Below, one piece after another: positions 4,756 through 6,545 of a stretch of 6,545 nucleotides of DNA. The notes beneath the pieces were generated by a model. That model saw nothing but the letters and a program-made list of their open reading frames with translations. It was not told where the DNA came from and searched no databases. A program made the position numbers and the translations under genes. The DNA is taken from contig SPBQ01000133.1 in the NCBI GenBank assembly GCA_004525875.1, positions 1 to 6,545 on the forward strand, in the 5' to 3' direction. The stretch's first letter is position 1, and each line of letters begins with the position of its first letter. Source of the stretch: Myxococcales bacterium (lineage in GTDB: Bacteria > Desulfobacterota_B > Binatia > UBA1149 > SPBQ01).

Positions 4756-6134
4756 TGACAGGTGAGGCGCCGCCCGGCGGTGCCGAACGTGCAATCCGGG
4801 CGGTTGAACGTCGTGGTCGCACACTCGCCCGCCGCGGGATCGCCGACCACCACCATCGCCCTCAGCGGCTCGTCGCCTGACTCGACCGGGATCGAGCCGT
4901 TCCTGGCGACGAGCTTGACGCGGATCTGTCGCGGCGCACTCCCGCTGCGATTCTTGATGGACGCCTCGACGACGCCGTCCGTCGGGGACGATGTCTCGTC
5001 GACATAGAGCCACTTGCCAGCCCCCGTTCGGCTCCAACCCGCAGTGCCGGGACCGGTGTATGTGAGCATCGGCAGCGTAACGGTGACCAGTTCCATGCCG
5101 TCATCGGACTCCAGAATCACGCCCACGGGTCGCAGCCGCGGATCCAGATCGTTGAACCCGGAGCCCACCGGCAGGAGGAACTCTCCGTGGATCGTGAGCC
5201 CGTCGTTGTCCGGATCGGTATCGGCCCCGATCTTCTTCAACGCAATCTTCGGTGCGATGTTGAGGTCACGCTGACCGTCGACGTCCTGGCATCGCTGCAC
5301 GGGCTCGATCTCATCACACTCGTTCGCGATTCCGTCCCCATCGAGGTCGCCGCGCGACGTATCCCGACAGATGAAGATCTCCTCGTACGCCGCGCCCAGG
5401 GCGCGCACCCATCCACCGTCCTCGCGACCAAGCGGTTTGGCTTCGAACCAGTCCCATCCCAGGTAGATCACGCGCCCGTTTCCGTGGCTGAACCGCACGA
5501 TGGGAGCGCGGGGCGCAAGGTTTCCCTGCTCGTACAGGACCACTGCTTCCTCGGGCAGCGACGCCACGTCCAGGCCGCGCGTGCGCGTGTGCGCCGGCAG
5601 CGTATCTGGCACGTCTGCGAACTCGGTCCCCGCTGCGGCGGCCGTTCGAGTTCCCGCACCGACCGAGCCGCTCGTCACGCTCCAGCCGAAGAGCTCGTTC
5701 AGAAGATCTGCGGCCCGCAGTCCCGAGGTTCCGTTGATCACGATCCCGCCGCCATCGGCTACATAGTTCACGATCACCGCTCGCGCCTCGACGTCGAGGT
5801 CAACCGCAAGATCGCCAAGCTCGAGCTCCGGAATGAGCAGGGCGTCGGCGTTGTCCACGGCCTGCGTCAGGCTGGTCGCATCGATGCCGGTGAAGCGGCG
5901 CACCGTGTGCCCCACGCTCTTCGTGCTCGCGCGTACGTTGTCGGACTCGGCCTCACCCGGCGCACTGGTGGTGTCGACATAGCGACTGTTGTCGAAGGTC
6001 GCGATCGTTCCGGCGTCCACCGCAAGCGGTGTCAGTACGATCATCCCGGCAACGATCGCCGACAGGGTGCAGGTCATGCCGATCAGCCTACCCATGACTC
6101 GAATCGGCAGTCCACCCGATATTCCGGATCGCAC
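4749..6134 (-). CDS. Secreted modular protein: amidotransferase-like domain, Ca-type loops, Cys-rich C-terminal domain
   Basis: 461 residues from the GTG at 6134, which has GGGGA 7 nt upstream. The ATG at 6095 (residue 14) would give a tidier signal peptide but lacks a ribosome binding site. The signal peptide ends near VDA/GTIAT (residue 41). Residues about 43-256 look like an alpha/beta Rossmann domain of the glutamine-amidotransferase/ThuA-like type: IATFDNSRYVDT, ADALLIPELELGDL, ADGGGIVINGTSG, and later GRVIYLGWDWFEA (220-232). Thr136-Ser137 stand where an enzyme of this fold would carry its nucleophilic Cys, so it is probably non-catalytic. DLDGDGIANECD (263-274) and DTDPDNDG (305-312) are thrombospondin-type-3-like calcium loops. 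The C-terminal domain (about 296-461) ends with Cys438, 448 and 459 and is shared with the neighbouring gene. The role is unknown; secretion or surface location is inferred. It is likely co-transcribed with the gene upstream of it. Confidence 0.8.
   Translation of the reverse strand: MRSGISGGLPIRVMGRLIGMTCTLSAIVAGMIVLTPLAVDAGTIATFDNSRYVDTTSAPGEAESDNVRASTKSVGHTVRRFTGIDATSLTQAVDNADALLIPELELGDLAVDLDVEARAVIVNYVADGGGIVINGTSGLRAADLLNELFGWSVTSGSVGAGTRTAAAAGTEFADVPDTLPAHTRTRGLDVASLPEEAVVLYEQGNLAPRAPIVRFSHGNGRVIYLGWDWFEAKPLGREDGGWVRALGAAYEEIFICRDTSRGDLDGDGIANECDEIEPVQRCQDVDGQRDLNIAPKIALKKIGADTDPDNDGLTIHGEFLLPVGSGFNDLDPRLRPVGVILESDDGMELVTVTLPMLTYTGPGTAGWSRTGAGKWLYVDETSSPTDGVVEASIKNRSGSAPRQIRVKLVARNGSIPVESGDEPLRAMVVVGDPAAGECATTTFNRPDCTFGTAGRRLTCQK
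4752..5072 (-). repeat. Duplicated C-terminal domain, copy 1
   Basis: Codes for residues 355-461 of the 461-residue protein and is the homologue of 6168-6494. The two copies are old and divergent at the DNA level, yet still share a 14-nt exact match (TCGCCGACCACCAC on the plus strand, 4840-4853 and 6259-6272) over the VVVGD motif. This is a protein-level tandem duplication, not a mobile repeat. Confidence 0.7.
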
Positions 6135-6141
6135 CGTACGT

Positions 6142-6146
6142 TCCCC
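6142..6146 (-). promoter_or_regulatory. Probable ribosome binding site for the 461-residue secreted protein
   Basis: On the minus strand GGGGA is followed by 7 nt and then the GTG at 6134. It supports the longer N-terminus, although the match to the consensus is only partial. It lies in the 30-nt gap after the stop of the upstream paralogous gene. Confidence 0.4.
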
Positions 6147-6164
6147 GACCCGGAGTGCCGACCT

Positions 6165-6545
6165 TCAGGGCTGACTGCACACGAGTCGTGTGCCGCGTCG
6201 TCCGCTCCTGCAGTCGCCAGAGGCGAAGCGCGCGCGAGCGCATTCTCCGATACGCGGGTCGCCGACCACCACGATCGCAGTGAGGGGTTGGTCGTCGACC
6301 GCGATCGGGTAGGTTGCGTTCTTGCCCGTGATCAAGATGTCTAACAGGCGCGGCGCATTCCGCATGCGGTCGCGCAGTACCGCGCTGACGATCCCTCCCA
6401 CGGGGGTAGCCGTCTCGTCGAAGTACTTCCACTTGCTGCCACCGCGGCCGCGCCGCCAGCCCGCGGTCCCGCTTCCGCCGTACGCATCGGTCACCAGCGC
6501 GACCGAGAAGCGCACCGCACCATCCGGGCCCTGCAGTACGAGCAC
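6165..6545 (-). CDS. Paralogous secreted protein, C-terminal part only (5' end beyond window)
   Basis: The last 126 codons of a minus-strand gene whose start lies beyond position 6545. The first codon in the window (GTG) is probably an internal Val. The visible part is the same C-terminal domain as in the 461-residue protein: GTAGW (26-30), KWKYFDET (38-45), NAPR (63-66), PLTAIVVVGDP (87-97), then GEC, DC and a final Cys at 102, 112 and 123. Hand alignment gives about 45 identities over some 98 positions, with the same CX9CX10C spacing. I do not recognise a named family. From recollection, similar KW/YxD, GxC-type repeat domains occur at the ends of secreted proteins in delta-like bacteria. 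The stop is 30 nt before the start of the downstream gene, so the pair is probably one transcript. Whether an amidotransferase-like domain also precedes this one cannot be seen. Confidence 0.75.
   Translation of the reverse strand: MLVLQGPDGAVRFSVALVTDAYGGSGTAGWRRGRGGSKWKYFDETATPVGGIVSAVLRDRMRNAPRLLDILITGKNATYPIAVDDQPLTAIVVVGDPRIGECARARFASGDCRSGRRGTRLVCSQP
6168..6494 (-). repeat. Duplicated C-terminal domain, copy 2
   Basis: Codes for the C-terminal domain of the window-edge gene and pairs with 4752-5072. Conserved cores are GTAGW, DET, APR, VVVGDP, GEC, DC and RLxC. About 45 of 98 aligned residues are identical by hand count. Confidence 0.7.

Noticed and set aside
6135..6140. CGTACG palindrome between the two secreted-protein genes as an operator
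   Set aside because: Six bases are too short to support a claim in a 30-nt gap.
4840..6272. 14-nt direct repeat as a mobile-element or recombination signature
   Set aside because: Both copies fall at the same codons of two homologous domains, so they reflect gene duplication.
5187..6344. 385-codon plus-strand open frame
   Set aside because: It lies antisense to the two secreted-protein genes, which have a signal peptide, calcium loops and a duplicated domain. The plus-strand product is Arg/His-rich without recognisable motifs, as expected for antisense frames in GC-rich DNA.

Overview
The window is GC-rich DNA (clearly above 60 % GC by eye) from a Gram-negative, double-membrane bacterium. 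The evidence is a complete outer-membrane lipid transport (Mla) gene set with a periplasmic chaperone and an outer-membrane MlaA, plus several exported proteins. The lineage cannot be fixed from the sequence. A proteobacterium in the broad sense fits best. The modular secreted proteins on the minus strand resemble ones I associate with myxobacterial or other delta-like lineages, but that is recollection, not a search result.

Positions 3-4307, plus strand: one tightly packed transcription unit, mlaF (5' end outside the window), mlaE, mlaD, mlaA, mlaC, then an Fpg/MutM-family DNA glycosylase gene. Gaps are 2, 1 and 3 nt, then a 41-nt overlap, then 9 nt. MlaF (ATPase), MlaE (permease) and MlaD (MCE substrate-binding ring) form the inner-membrane complex. 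MlaC carries phospholipid across the periplasm, and MlaA is the outer-membrane partner. No mlaB (STAS protein) is present, and mlaA sits between mlaD and mlaC. The glycosylase gene is interrupted by a 1-nt frameshift at a short T run near 3594-3598.

Positions 4308-4755, plus strand: an 84-nt gap holding a possible weak promoter, a small 5'-leader hairpin and a strong ribosome binding site. It leads into a 113-residue exported protein of unknown function that starts at TTG. This gene ends in a near-perfect hairpin (4727-4755) that also contains the stop codon of the convergent minus-strand gene, and probably terminates both.

Positions 4749-6545, minus strand: two tandem genes for secreted modular proteins. 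The complete one (461 aa) has a signal peptide, a Rossmann/amidotransferase-like N-terminal domain, acidic calcium-binding-type loops and a C-terminal domain with three cysteines. The upstream one, cut by the window edge, ends in a homologous C-terminal domain with identical cysteine spacing. They are 30 nt apart and probably co-transcribed.

No stretch longer than 300 nt lacks a gene. I saw no tRNA, rRNA, CRISPR array, insertion sequence or attachment site. I found no convincing new multi-gene system. The least ordinary items are the paired secreted proteins, the split and atypical glycosylase attached to the mla operon, and the shared stop-codon hairpin.
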